From JAUPTX01 sp964652835 (GTDB lineage Bacteria > Patescibacteriota > Minisyncoccia > Phycocordibacterales > CSBR16-119), in contig CAZZCB010000009.1 in assembly GCA_964652835.1 (NCBI GenBank), positions 1 to 20,389 on the forward strand: a stretch of 20,389 nucleotides of DNA, written 5' to 3'. Both the position numbers and the translations under genes were made by a program. The notes below the pieces were generated by a model. The model saw nothing but the letters and a program-made list of their open reading frames with translations. It was not told the origin of the DNA and did not search any database. Shown here piece by piece: positions 1-7,614 of this stretch (position 1 is the stretch's first letter; each line of letters opens with the position of its first letter).

Positions 1-47
1 CCGAGACACTATCTAACCATGTTCAATCTGATACTTGTTTTTATTAG

Positions 48-134
48 CGGAGACGGAGAGATTCGAACTCTCGGGGCCGATTAAAGCCCACCTCCTTAGC
101 AAGGAGGCACATTAGACCACTCTGACACGTCTCC
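48..134 (-). tRNA. tRNA-Ser (GCT)
   Basis: An 87-nt type II tRNA on the minus strand. The acceptor stem GGAGACG pairs perfectly with CGTCTCC and is followed by discriminator G, as expected for serine. The anticodon arm is CCTCC-TTGCTAA-GGAGG, giving anticodon GCT (reads AGC/AGU). A long variable arm follows, and the T-arm carries the TTCGAAT loop. CCA is not encoded. Positions 1-47, downstream on its strand, show nothing recognisable. Confidence 0.96.
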
Positions 135-179
135 GTATAAGGCTTAGATTAGCATAAAAACAAATAGAATAAAACCTAC

Positions 180-204
180 AAAAAAGACGAGCCGGTGGCT
201 CGCC
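180..204 (-). terminator. Rho-independent terminator of the 148-aa gene
   Basis: On the minus strand GGCGAGCC-ACC-GGCTCGTC forms an 8-bp stem with one G-T wobble, followed by a six-T run. It lies 6 nt past the stop of the gene at 211-657, which supports that gene as a real transcription unit. Confidence 0.8.
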
Positions 205-210
205 CAAATA

Positions 211-657
211 TCAAGGTGTGTGTACTATGGCATCTACCGTACTCGGACGGCGCCATGTACCATACCATATTTCCCCTTCCATCACCTTCTCCAGGTGAAT
301 GAGTCGATCTGTTTTTCCAAGGTACCGCTCTTTATATATGGCTCCGTGAAAAACAGGATTTTCGCCCTTTTCTCGACGAACCATAATCAGACTATCGATA
401 TCTTTTCCATAACCACCAGAACTTACAAAATCATCAATCGGTAAAGATCGGAATCCTCTTTTCAGGTACTCTACTTCCAGCACCTGCCACCTGGAAAACA
501 TGCGATTAAATCCAACACACTCACCCATGTAAAGCATGCTAACTGCGTCGCCGAACTGAGTGCCGTACTTTTGATACATTTTTCCGACAAGGCTGTCTGA
601 AAGAATGGGAAGTAAAAGTTTGTAAAGCATCTGATTTATTTTTTTGAATACTATCAC
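211..657 (-). CDS. Hypothetical protein, about 148 aa
   Basis: Function not recognised. The 148-aa product is soluble-looking, basic, and has no signal peptide or clear membrane segment. It has many aromatic residues and a W-R-R-P segment near the C terminus. The ORF opens at GTG 657; an in-frame ATG at 630 would give a 139-aa protein starting MLYKLLL, and the sequence does not decide between them. The gene has its own terminator (180-204) and is divergent from the DUF3095 gene with about 43 bp between the starts, so the two promoters share this gap. No neighbour gives a functional hint. The strand is credible because of the terminator and the lack of a competing ORF. Confidence 0.6.
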   Translation of the reverse strand: MIVFKKINQMLYKLLLPILSDSLVGKMYQKYGTQFGDAVSMLYMGECVGFNRMFSRWQVLEVEYLKRGFRSLPIDDFVSSGGYGKDIDSLIMVRREKGENPVFHGAIYKERYLGKTDRLIHLEKVMEGEIWYGTWRRPSTVDAIVHTP

Positions 658-685
658 AAATCTATATCTTGTTCCAGCTTTTCCC

Positions 686-700
686 TGCTATAATATTCTC
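686..700 (+). promoter_or_regulatory. Extended -10 promoter, leaderless start
   Basis: TGC-TATAAT (686-694) is a consensus extended -10 box. It ends exactly 6 nt (ATTCTC) before GTG 701, so +1 falls on the start codon. No good -35 is visible. Lying inside the longer in-frame ORF that opens at 644, it argues for 701 as the true start. Confidence 0.75.
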
Positions 701-1873
701 GTGAATACAGATACTTTTTATAAAGATCTACCAATAATAAAAAAAGATTTAGAAGAAGCTCTAACAGATGAGACGTTTTTTAAAAGTGTGCCAAACAACT
801 GGTCTATCATCGTTACAGATATTGAAAACTCGACCGAAGAATTTAGCAAAGGAAAATACCAAGAAATGAATATTATCTCTGCCAGCTCTATTATCGTGGC
901 GCTCAACATCGCTGAAAAATACAAAATAGAAATCCCTTTTATCTATGGTGGTGACGGCGCTTCTATTATCGTACCAAAAAGAATCCTGCCGGAAGTTTTA
1001 GAATCTCTGGCAACTCTTCGAAACAATGCAAAATACAATTTCAGACTTTCACTCCGTGTTGGATCTATTTCTGTGGAAAGTCTAAAGGAATACGGATACA
1101 GACTAAAACTCGCTAAGATTAAAATCGTCGAAGATTACACTCAAGCGATATTCCTCGGCGAAGGACTTAGTCAGGCAGAAAAGATAATAAAATCAGACAG
1201 AAGATTCCTAACAAAAAAAGAAGGTGAAGAAAGAAAACTAAACCTTTCTGGACTTCAGTGTAGATGGAATGAAATAGAGCCACCTGCTCACAAAAAAGAT
1301 ATTTTAGTTTTGATAGTAAACCCCGTTAAAAAACAAAAGCAGACAGCTATCTACCAGAAAATTTTAGGAGACATAGAAAGTGTTTACGGATCTTTTAAAA
1401 GACGCCACCCTATTTCTGGAAAAGAGATTGGTCACAGTTCTGATTTTAAAACTCTCTCTAGAGCTTCATATTTAAAGTATGGGAAATTAAACGTCCTATA
1501 CACGGGATTTCAAATGGTGAAATCTTTTTTAAGTAAAATGTATATCAGGTCAAATATAAAACTTCCGATTCAGATTCACGAAGACTATATTCACGGAGAC
1601 ATCGCCACGGCAACAGATACTTTGAAAATAGACGGTTCGCTTAAAACAATAATCGCTGGGACAAAAAAACAACGTGAAGAGCTTTTGCGAAAACTCGAAA
1701 GACGAGAAAGAAGAGGTGAAATAGTTTTCGGTCACTTTGGCACAGACTCCACGACTATCACCTGCTACGTTCATAAAAGAGAAAAAGAATACATAAACTT
1801 TATCGACGGAACAGACGGCGGGTATGTACGCGCTGCTCAAGAACTGAAAGAGAAAATCAAAAAAGGAATTTAG
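701..1873 (+). CDS. DUF3095 family protein (nucleotide-cyclase-like)
   Basis: A 390-aa soluble protein that I recognise as DUF3095. Near the N terminus it has VTDIENST (about residues 38-45), matching the metal-binding strand of class III nucleotide cyclases, and then YGGDGA (about 82-87), the second acidic loop. LQCRWNEI in the middle and FIDGTDGGY near the C terminus are typical of the family. The biochemical product is not established as far as I know; a cyclase-type reaction is inference. I chose GTG 701 because a consensus extended -10 ends 6 nt before it; the ORF is open upstream to 644, but that stretch would contain the promoter. The stop (TAG, 1871-1873) directly abuts the stop of the convergent histidine kinase gene. 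Confidence 0.85.
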   Translation: MNTDTFYKDLPIIKKDLEEALTDETFFKSVPNNWSIIVTDIENSTEEFSKGKYQEMNIISASSIIVALNIAEKYKIEIPFIYGGDGASIIVPKRILPEVLESLATLRNNAKYNFRLSLRVGSISVESLKEYGYRLKLAKIKIVEDYTQAIFLGEGLSQAEKIIKSDRRFLTKKEGEERKLNLSGLQCRWNEIEPPAHKKDILVLIVNPVKKQKQTAIYQKILGDIESVYGSFKRRHPISGKEIGHSSDFKTLSRASYLKYGKLNVLYTGFQMVKSFLSKMYIRSNIKLPIQIHEDYIHGDIATATDTLKIDGSLKTIIAGTKKQREELLRKLERRERRGEIVFGHFGTDSTTITCYVHKREKEYINFIDGTDGGYVRAAQELKEKIKKGI

Positions 1874-3520
1874 TTATTTCTTTAGAGGTAACTCTATAGT
1901 AAAAGTACTACCCTTTCCCGGACCAGAAGACGAAGCGTAAATAGCTCCATCGTGTATTGATACTATTTTCTTAGCGAGATAAAGTCCTAGACCCGACCCA
2001 GAAGAAGAGGCTCTACCCGCAGCACCTCTGATAAATTTATCAAACAAAAGCTCTAGCTCTTCTTTTGCTATTCCTGGACCAGTGTCTCGAATACTTACGA
2101 TGGCTTTTTTAGGAAAGTGTTTTAGAGAAACAGTTATAGCCCCAGCGCTTGTGTATTTTATTGCGTTATCTATTAAGTTCACGAAAACTTGTCTTAGCTT
2201 CATCTCATCAGCTTCTATTAGATATGAATTATGCTCGAATTCAAACATAATTTTTAAATTTTTCTTTTCTGCAGTCATACGAAATTCTTCGACGATTCTG
2301 CCTATGAAATCCAAGAAATCAAATTCTTCTTTTTTGATAACCATACCCCCCTGTTCTATTTTTGAAATATCTAAAAGATCGTTTACAGTCCCTATCAAAT
2401 CCTCTGCTGTTCTTTCTAGATGAGTAACAGTTTCTAGGTCGTATTTTGTTTTAATAGAATCAAGCCCCCATTTGATGGAAGTTAACGGGCTTCGGAGCTG
2501 ATGCGTCGCAAACGAAAGAAATTCATTTTTCTTTTCGTCGAGAAGTGTTAACTGCTTGTTTGAGATCTCGACTTTATTTTTTAACTTCTCTAGATTATCT
2601 TTTTGATTTATTTGACTTCTAACACTTTTAATAAGAGAGACTCCTAGGAAAATAGTGATAATAAGTGTAATTACTAGGATTGATTTTAGTATCGACATAT
2701 CCTCAACAAACAGCATTGAAACTATCAGGACCCAAAGGATGGCAACCAGTAGTTCCGCATAAAAGGTTTTAGTTTTAAAAGAGTGATACTTTGTTACTAA
2801 GACAGAAAGAAACACGACAAAAACTGGCAGGCCAAATATTCCAATTTGTCCTAAAATCCAATTTTCTGAAACCGAGCCCACAATGTTTCCAAAAGCAAAT
2901 GAAAACAAAAACAATGCTAGACCAACAGTAAACAAAAGTATTTGCTTTTTATTAGATTGATCTGATTTCCCGTATTTAAGCATGCCGTAAACAACAATCC
3001 AAATAGCAAATATTATTTCAATAATATAGTTGTAATACACCAACAAACCTTCGACGGCTTCTCTATCACAGTTAGATAAATTAAAGCCCGCAATATTAAA
3101 AATAGTTGGACCAAAAATTATTGAAGGTAGGACAAGAGCACCGATAATAGCCTGAATCTTGAAAGAGGGCAGCCTGTCATTTATAAAAGCATACAGAAGG
3201 TAGAGTGCAGACATATAAACCAGAGGCTCTAACATATTTACAAGACTCCAATAAAAGACAGTGTCCGAAGGGTTTGGTGTTGCCCATAAAACTAAATCGA
3301 GCATTGACCACGCACAGAATATTGCAACGGTGATAAATAGTATTTTATTTGGTAATCTTTTTGTATTACCCATATAAAGCATACCGCCAATAACCAACGA
3401 TAGTATGGCGGGAAAAATGTGCGAGTAATAAACAAGAGGGCTAAAAACATTTCCAGAGAAAAAAAGAAATTTTGAAGGAAGCCACTCGCAAGCTTGTGTT
3501 AGACTACTTATTATTTCCAT
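1874..3520 (-). CDS. Multi-TM sensor histidine kinase
   Basis: A 548-aa membrane sensor kinase. About nine hydrophobic segments occupy residues 35-296, followed by a short coiled linker (about 305-335) and then HisKA and HATPase_c domains. Visible motifs are the H-box FLSFATHQLRSP with phospho-acceptor His340, the N-box NLIDNAIKYT (447-456), the G1 box DTGPGI (479-484), an F-box LFDKFIRG and the G2 box GSGLGL (508-513). All key residues are present, so it should be active. There is no periplasmic sensor domain; the signal is probably sensed in or at the membrane. It is the last gene of a four-gene operon, its start overlapping the 65-aa gene by 17 nt. The likely partner is the stand-alone receiver protein at 4846-5208, encoded divergently just beyond the operon's promoter (inference from position). 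Confidence 0.95.
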   Translation of the reverse strand: MEIISSLTQACEWLPSKFLFFSGNVFSPLVYYSHIFPAILSLVIGGMLYMGNTKRLPNKILFITVAIFCAWSMLDLVLWATPNPSDTVFYWSLVNMLEPLVYMSALYLLYAFINDRLPSFKIQAIIGALVLPSIIFGPTIFNIAGFNLSNCDREAVEGLLVYYNYIIEIIFAIWIVVYGMLKYGKSDQSNKKQILLFTVGLALFLFSFAFGNIVGSVSENWILGQIGIFGLPVFVVFLSVLVTKYHSFKTKTFYAELLVAILWVLIVSMLFVEDMSILKSILVITLIITIFLGVSLIKSVRSQINQKDNLEKLKNKVEISNKQLTLLDEKKNEFLSFATHQLRSPLTSIKWGLDSIKTKYDLETVTHLERTAEDLIGTVNDLLDISKIEQGGMVIKKEEFDFLDFIGRIVEEFRMTAEKKNLKIMFEFEHNSYLIEADEMKLRQVFVNLIDNAIKYTSAGAITVSLKHFPKKAIVSIRDTGPGIAKEELELLFDKFIRGAAGRASSSGSGLGLYLAKKIVSIHDGAIYASSSGPGKGSTFTIELPLKK

Positions 3521-3701
3521 AAATTGTTTCTAGGGGATTAAAATTTTCAACATCTTGTTCTGATATAAAATAGTGAACATTTTTTTGCTTGTAAACACGA
3601 TCGTGGGTTGCATATACTGCAACAAAAAAAATAATTAAGATAATACCTGGTATTATCAGAGAATTCTCTTCTTTTCTAAAGAATTTATTTTCTTCTTTCA
3701 T
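3504..3701 (-). CDS. Small single-TM protein, 65 aa
   Basis: Not recognised. From ATG 3701 the product starts MKEENKFFRKEEN, followed by one strong membrane segment (LIIPGIILIIFFVAVYA, about residues 14-30) and a hydrophilic tail, as in a small bitopic membrane protein. The frame stays open to 3770, but ATG 3701 fits the operon better: it overlaps the end of the SET gene by 17 nt, and its own end overlaps the kinase start by 17 nt. Overlaps of that kind suggest translational coupling. Sitting directly before a membrane kinase, it could be an accessory subunit or small regulator of that kinase; this is inference from position only. Confidence 0.7.
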   Translation of the reverse strand: MKEENKFFRKEENSLIIPGIILIIFFVAVYATHDRVYKQKNVHYFISEQDVENFNPLETIYGNNK

Positions 3702-4152
3702 ATTTTTTCTTAAAGGCGGCTGGAATAAATGGGCTATATTTATTAAACAATTTTTCTGGTAAAAAATCAATTGAGCGAATGGTTTTTCTGCAATACTTTT
3801 CCCCGCACTCGCATTTTAAAAACCACCTTGGGTCTGACTCGATAATCGAATAATCTGTCGTAATCTCTTCTCCTTTTTTTATATCTCTGAGTGCCGTAAT
3901 AAGAAATCTCCCACGTATACCAGTCGTTGGGTTACATGAGTGGTTCCAATATTTAAAAGGAATGCGTGGATCAATCCACTGATTAATATCGTATCCTATC
4001 CAATCTGGATGCATAAAAACGTCTTTTATAGTTTTATTTATTTTAAAATGTCTATCCCCTTTTATAATGGCAACTGTTTCACCCTTTCGTATTGAAACTT
4101 TTGCAAAAATACCAAGCCCGTGAATGTTACTTTTTTTAAAAAATATTTTCAT
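3685..4152 (-). CDS. SET-domain protein (putative lysine methyltransferase)
   Basis: A 155-aa protein covering a complete SET domain plus post-SET. Motifs: HGLG (11-14) in the first SET strand, NHSCNPT (70-76) forming the SAM-binding pseudoknot, GEEITTDY (94-101) with the catalytic tyrosine, and the post-SET CECGEKYC (114-121), whose three cysteines together with Cys73 would bind zinc. The family transfers methyl from SAM to protein lysines; the substrate here is unknown. ATG 4152 overlaps the stop of the upstream membrane-protein gene by 4 nt (ATGA), a classical coupling arrangement. The domain is complete, so the protein is probably active and cytosolic. Co-transcription with a sensor kinase suggests a shared response, but this is inference. 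Confidence 0.93.
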   Translation of the reverse strand: MKIFFKKSNIHGLGIFAKVSIRKGETVAIIKGDRHFKINKTIKDVFMHPDWIGYDINQWIDPRIPFKYWNHSCNPTTGIRGRFLITALRDIKKGEEITTDYSIIESDPRWFLKCECGEKYCRKTIRSIDFLPEKLFNKYSPFIPAAFKKKYERRK

Positions 4153-4763
4153 AATCTTTTTTTATAAGCTAAAATTCCAACAATAATGTGTAAGACAGAG
4201 TAAAGCGCGGGATACAATATAGAGTCAAAGCTTCCACCCTCAGTTAGGACAACAATTAGCAAGATAAAATAAGCAGACGTCCAGATAAACCAAGCTTTGG
4301 GATGCTCCACAGAGGGATCGTCGAACACCTCTCTATAGATAGGAATAAACGTGACAGCGGCACCGAGTAGCAAAAGCGAGTGAATAACAACTGTTGGTAA
4401 AATATTCGCTCCAAAAAACTCAGAGCTCACCCAAATTATAGTAATAAAAACATCAAACAGAACTATCTTTTTCTCAAATGAAACAAGCGGTCTAAACTTA
4501 CCAATAAATAGAAAATATACAGACATGATCACACATGCAATACTACAAACAATCGGAAGGATTTCAGCCGCAAAAGTGAGCTTTTCATCTACAAGAAATA
4601 AATAAGAGAGACAAATTAAAATATTACCGTAAGACCAAATAAGCCAACTTGCAGGGTTAGGCTTAACCGTGTCTTTTGATACATCATATGCATATATCAA
4701 ATATCCAACAAGTTGAAGAATTCCAGAAAAGATTCCTAAAATTAAAATGTTATTTAACACCAC
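4149..4763 (-). CDS. PQ-loop-like membrane protein, 204 aa
   Basis: An integral membrane protein with about seven hydrophobic segments and an internal duplication. NPASWLIW (residues 36-43) and HPKAWFIW (154-161) occupy equivalent places in the two halves, each after a helix and a short polar loop. This resembles the paired P-x-x-W loops of PQ-loop/SWEET-type transporters, though the canonical PQ dipeptide is absent, so the family call is tentative and the substrate unknown. I chose GTG 4763: a consensus extended -10 (TGT-TATAAT) ends exactly 6 nt upstream, inside the longer ORF that would open with GTG at 4802. It is the first gene of the operon leading to the SET protein, the 65-aa protein and the histidine kinase. 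Confidence 0.7.
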   Translation of the reverse strand: MVLNNILILGIFSGILQLVGYLIYAYDVSKDTVKPNPASWLIWSYGNILICLSYLFLVDEKLTFAAEILPIVCSIACVIMSVYFLFIGKFRPLVSFEKKIVLFDVFITIIWVSSEFFGANILPTVVIHSLLLLGAAVTFIPIYREVFDDPSVEHPKAWFIWTSAYFILLIVVLTEGGSFDSILYPALYSVLHIIVGILAYKKRL

Positions 4764-4778
4764 CTTCAAATTATAACA
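4764..4778 (-). promoter_or_regulatory. Extended -10 promoter of the SET/kinase operon
   Basis: Minus-strand TGT-TATAAT (-10 at 4775-4770), then TTGAAG and GTG 4763. The 6-nt spacing places +1 on the start codon, giving a leaderless mRNA. It faces away from the receiver gene at 4846. Confidence 0.75.
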
Positions 4779-4792
4779 CAGCCTATTCTGAA

Positions 4793-4837
4793 TATAATCC
4801 ACATTTATTTGCGATATTTAGGGGGGCGTAGTAAAAT
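4793..4837 (+). promoter_or_regulatory. Candidate -10 boxes for the receiver gene
   Basis: TATAAT at 4793-4798 would give a leader of about 40 nt. TAAAAT at 4832-4837 ends 8 nt before ATG 4846 and would give an almost leaderless transcript. Neither has a convincing -35, and I cannot choose between them. Confidence 0.4.
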
Positions 4838-4845
4838 AAAAACAT

Positions 4846-5208
4846 ATGAGTAAAAAAATTTTAATAATCGAAGATGATACATTTTTACAAGGCCTAGCTG
4901 CCAACAAACTTGGCGACGCTGGTTTCGATGTAACAACAGCTTCTGATGGAGACGAGGCGATGACAGAACTTGCAAAAGGAAAATTCAACTGCATTCTTTT
5001 AGACTTAATGCTTCCTGACATTTCAGGTTTTGATATTTTAAAGAATATAAGAGAGACTTCTAAATCTCTTCCAGTAATAGTTTTCTCAAACCTTTCTGAA
5101 GACAAAGATATTAAACACGCTCTAGACCTCGGCGCAACAGACTATCTAGTTAAATCAAACTTCACACTCGAAGAACTGGTAGAAAAAATCGAAAAGACAC
5201 TTTCTTAA
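4846..5208 (+). CDS. Stand-alone response regulator receiver protein
   Basis: A 120-aa CheY-like protein made of one receiver domain and no output domain. The acidic pocket is Glu9-Asp10-Asp11, the phospho-acceptor is Asp53 in LLDLMLPD, the switch residue is Ser81, and the conserved lysine is Lys103 before the last helix. Everything needed for phosphotransfer is present. With no effector domain it should work by protein-protein contact or as a phosphorelay intermediate. The likely donor is the sensor kinase at the end of the divergent operon (1874-3520), inferred from proximity. A terminator follows within 4 nt of the stop, so it is monocistronic. Confidence 0.93.
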   Translation: MSKKILIIEDDTFLQGLAANKLGDAGFDVTTASDGDEAMTELAKGKFNCILLDLMLPDISGFDILKNIRETSKSLPVIVFSNLSEDKDIKHALDLGATDYLVKSNFTLEELVEKIEKTLS

Positions 5209-5211
5209 GAT

Positions 5212-5236
5212 AAAACCCTGCAAGAGCAGGGTTTTT
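5212..5236 (+). terminator. Terminator of the receiver gene
   Basis: AAAACCCTGC-AAGA-GCAGGGTTTTT, starting 4 nt after the stop codon. The last T doubles as the first base of the extended -10 (TGC-TATAAT) of recG, so one gene's terminator occupies the place of the next gene's -35. Confidence 0.92.
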
Positions 5237-5250
5237 GCTATAATGTACAC
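5236..5250 (+). promoter_or_regulatory. Extended -10 promoter of recG, leaderless
   Basis: TGC-TATAAT (5236-5244), then GTACAC and ATG 5251. The spacing is again 6 nt. The -35 position falls in the terminator hairpin and has no TTGACA-like sequence, so the promoter should depend on the extended -10. Confidence 0.78.
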
Positions 5251-7434
5251 ATGAGATTAGAAGACACACTGGAAAGCCAGTTTCGGTTAATGAAAGATCA
5301 AAAATCAGCGCTTGCAAGACTTGGGCTTCTAACCGTCCGCGATTTGCTCTTTTACTTCCCTGCCCGTTACAGCGACATAAGTCAAATAAAATTAATCAGG
5401 GATTTAGTTCCGGGTGACATCGCCACAGTTTATGGAGAAGTTTCAAAACTTAAAACAAAAAAAGCTTTCCGGACAAAAATCCCAATGGCTGAAGGCGTGA
5501 TAGACGACGGTTCAGGAAAGCTGAAGATAACTTGGTTTAACCAAGCCTATATCGCAAAGATGCTTCATGACGGACAAAAAGTTTCTTTGACTGGGAAAAT
5601 TTCGGATAGTAAATACGGACTGACAATGCAAAATCCAGAATACGAAAAGGCAAAGGCTTTGCCGATAGACGTCCACAATACTTTGTTTGAAAAGGACGAG
5701 GACGGAAACGCCAAAGAATTCCACTACCCTATTTATCGCGAAACGAAAGGTGTAACTTCAAAATGGATGTATCACGCTGTGAACAAAATAGTCGCCAGCG
5801 GAGCCGTAAAGGAAATGCCTGACTATATCCCAGAAGATATTTTAACTAAATACAATTTACCAAAACTTTCTACGGCGCTTGTATGGATACATATGCCGAA
5901 AAACCAAAAAAACAGCGAGTCGGCTCGAAAGCGTTTTGCTTTTGAAGAAGTTTTTTTCATCCAACTAGACAGACAAAAAGAAAGAAATGAAAACCAAAAC
6001 AAAAAATCTTTCAAGATAAAATTTGAAGAAAAAGATGTGAATGAATTTGTATCGCGATTCCCTTTCAAAATGACTCCGGCTCAAGAAAATGCACTAGAAG
6101 ATATCTGGAAAGATTTTTCTGGGTCCCACCCAATGTCCAGACTTATCGAAGGAGACGTGGGTTCTGGAAAAACTGCTGTCGCTGCCACAGCAGCGTATGC
6201 AGTGATAAAAAACACACCCCCAAAAGACGCTACACCTTCGGAAAGACAAGATTTCGGGAATTTACAAGTCGCGTATATGGCGCCAACAGAGATACTCGCG
6301 AATCAACATTTCGAAAGCTTTATACAATATTTCACTCATACTGGAATACAAATAGGACTTTTAACAGGTTCGACTTGTAAAAAATTCCCTTCAAAGGTTG
6401 ATCCGACAGAGTCGACCAAAGTTTCAAAACCTCAACTTTTAAAATGGGTTGCAAACGGCGAAATCCCAATCCTTATCGGCACGCATTCACTAATATATAA
6501 ATCAGTTAAGTTTAAACATTTAGCTTTGGGTATTGTCGACGAACAACACCGGTTCGGAACAAAACAACGCGCAAAACTAGCAAATAAAGAAGGTTTCGCC
6601 CCACACTTCCTTTCGATGACAGCAACTCCTATCCCGAGAACGCTAGCTCTAACTATCTACGGAGACTTAGACCTTACTCTTCTAGACCAAATGCCAGTCG
6701 GAAGAAAACCGATAATCACTGAAATAGTTACGCCCGACAAGCGTGATAAGACTTATGATTTTATAAAAGAAAAAATGGCCGAAGGTCGCCAGCTTTACGT
6801 TATCTGTCCGCGAATAGACGAACCAGACCCGGAGAAAGAATTTGCTCTACAAACAAAGTCAGTAAAAGCTGAGGCGCAAAGGCTTAAGCGCGAAGTTTTC
6901 AAAGACAAAACTATCGACATACTTCACAGTAAGATGACAAAGGACGCAAAAGAAAAAGTGATGGAAAAGTTTTCTGAAGGAAAGATAGATATTTTAGTTG
7001 CAACATCTGTGGTAGAAGTCGGAGTAAACGTCCCAAATGCAACGATGATTATAATCGAGGGCGCAGAAAGATTCGGTCTCGCTCAGCTTCACCAACTCCG
7101 TGGACGAGTTATCAGAAGTAACCACCAAGCTTACTGCTTTATCCTATCAGAAACAAAAAGTACGAAAAGCATCGAACGTCTCACAGCTCTTAAAACTGCG
7201 AAAAACGGTTTCGAACTTTCCGAACTTGATTTGAAACTTCGTGGATCCGGAGAACTTTCTGGAATGAAACAATGGGGTGTGTCTGACCTTGGAATGGAGG
7301 CTATAAAAAATATTAAAATGGTAGAAGCTGCGCGAAAAGAAGCGACAGAAATCGTAGCGAAAAATAAACTAGAAAAACTAGCCGGCACAAGCAATGAACT
7401 TGAAAGGAGGAATATGAAGATTCATTTTGAATAA
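5251..7434 (+). CDS. recG: ATP-dependent DNA helicase RecG
   Basis: A 727-aa superfamily 2 helicase that remodels stalled forks and branched recombination intermediates. The N-terminal wedge/OB part (about 1-240) begins with the typical LGLLTVRDLLFYFPARY. Helicase motifs: Walker A GDVGSGKT (301-308), APTEILA (motif Ia), DEQH (430-433), TATPIPR (457-463), then VATSVVEVGVNVPNAT (from about 583) and QLRGRVIR (about 615-622). The C-terminal RecG signature appears as LRGSGELSGMKQWG, a variant of the usual RGPGE-type loop. It is slightly longer than typical RecG (about 690 aa); extra residues lie between Walker A and motif Ia (KDATPSERQD region) and around TGSTCKKFPSKVDPTESTK. ATG 5251 is fixed by the -10 box 6 nt upstream. 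The stop lies 4 nt from the 3' end of the convergent tRNA-Ile. Confidence 0.97.
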   Translation: MRLEDTLESQFRLMKDQKSALARLGLLTVRDLLFYFPARYSDISQIKLIRDLVPGDIATVYGEVSKLKTKKAFRTKIPMAEGVIDDGSGKLKITWFNQAYIAKMLHDGQKVSLTGKISDSKYGLTMQNPEYEKAKALPIDVHNTLFEKDEDGNAKEFHYPIYRETKGVTSKWMYHAVNKIVASGAVKEMPDYIPEDILTKYNLPKLSTALVWIHMPKNQKNSESARKRFAFEEVFFIQLDRQKERNENQNKKSFKIKFEEKDVNEFVSRFPFKMTPAQENALEDIWKDFSGSHPMSRLIEGDVGSGKTAVAATAAYAVIKNTPPKDATPSERQDFGNLQVAYMAPTEILANQHFESFIQYFTHTGIQIGLLTGSTCKKFPSKVDPTESTKVSKPQLLKWVANGEIPILIGTHSLIYKSVKFKHLALGIVDEQHRFGTKQRAKLANKEGFAPHFLSMTATPIPRTLALTIYGDLDLTLLDQMPVGRKPIITEIVTPDKRDKTYDFIKEKMAEGRQLYVICPRIDEPDPEKEFALQTKSVKAEAQRLKREVFKDKTIDILHSKMTKDAKEKVMEKFSEGKIDILVATSVVEVGVNVPNATMIIIEGAERFGLAQLHQLRGRVIRSNHQAYCFILSETKSTKSIERLTALKTAKNGFELSELDLKLRGSGELSGMKQWGVSDLGMEAIKNIKMVEAARKEATEIVAKNKLEKLAGTSNELERRNMKIHFE

Positions 7435-7438
7435 GTTG

Positions 7439-7512
7439 TCCGCCCTCTTGGATTCGAACCAAGGACCCCAGAGGTATAAGCTCTGTGCTCTAACCAACTG
7501 AGCTAAGGGCGG
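7439..7512 (-). tRNA. tRNA-Ile (TAT)
   Basis: A 74-nt cloverleaf on the minus strand. The acceptor CCGCCCT pairs with AGGGCGG, followed by discriminator A. The D-stem is GCTC/GAGC, the anticodon arm CAGAG-CTTATAC-CTCTG (anticodon TAT, reading AUA), the variable loop GGGTC and the T-arm CTTGG-TTCGAAT-CCAAG. CCA is not encoded. Most bacteria read AUA with a CAU tRNA modified by TilS, so an encoded TAT anticodon is uncommon. Confidence 0.95.
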
Positions 7513-7563
7513 TTTTTATTTAATTACAAGCTAGTTTATACCAAAAAAGACTTTTTATCAAAT

Positions 7564-7596
7564 AAAAAAAGTCGCCTCGGGGTGACCGGGCGACTT
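7564..7596 (-). terminator. Terminator of the small acidic gene
   Basis: On the minus strand AAGTCGCC, a 12-nt loop, GGCGACTT and a T-run. It lies about 20 nt past the stop of the 64-aa gene. Confidence 0.85.
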
Positions 7597-7614
7597 GGGC
7601 TTGAAGACCAAATA

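Noticed and set aside
1550..1840. 96-aa minus-strand ORF in the DUF3095 gene
   Set aside because: Antisense to conserved DUF3095 C-terminal motifs.
4818..5105. 95-aa minus-strand ORF opposite the receiver gene
   Set aside because: Shadow of a receiver domain with all catalytic residues intact.
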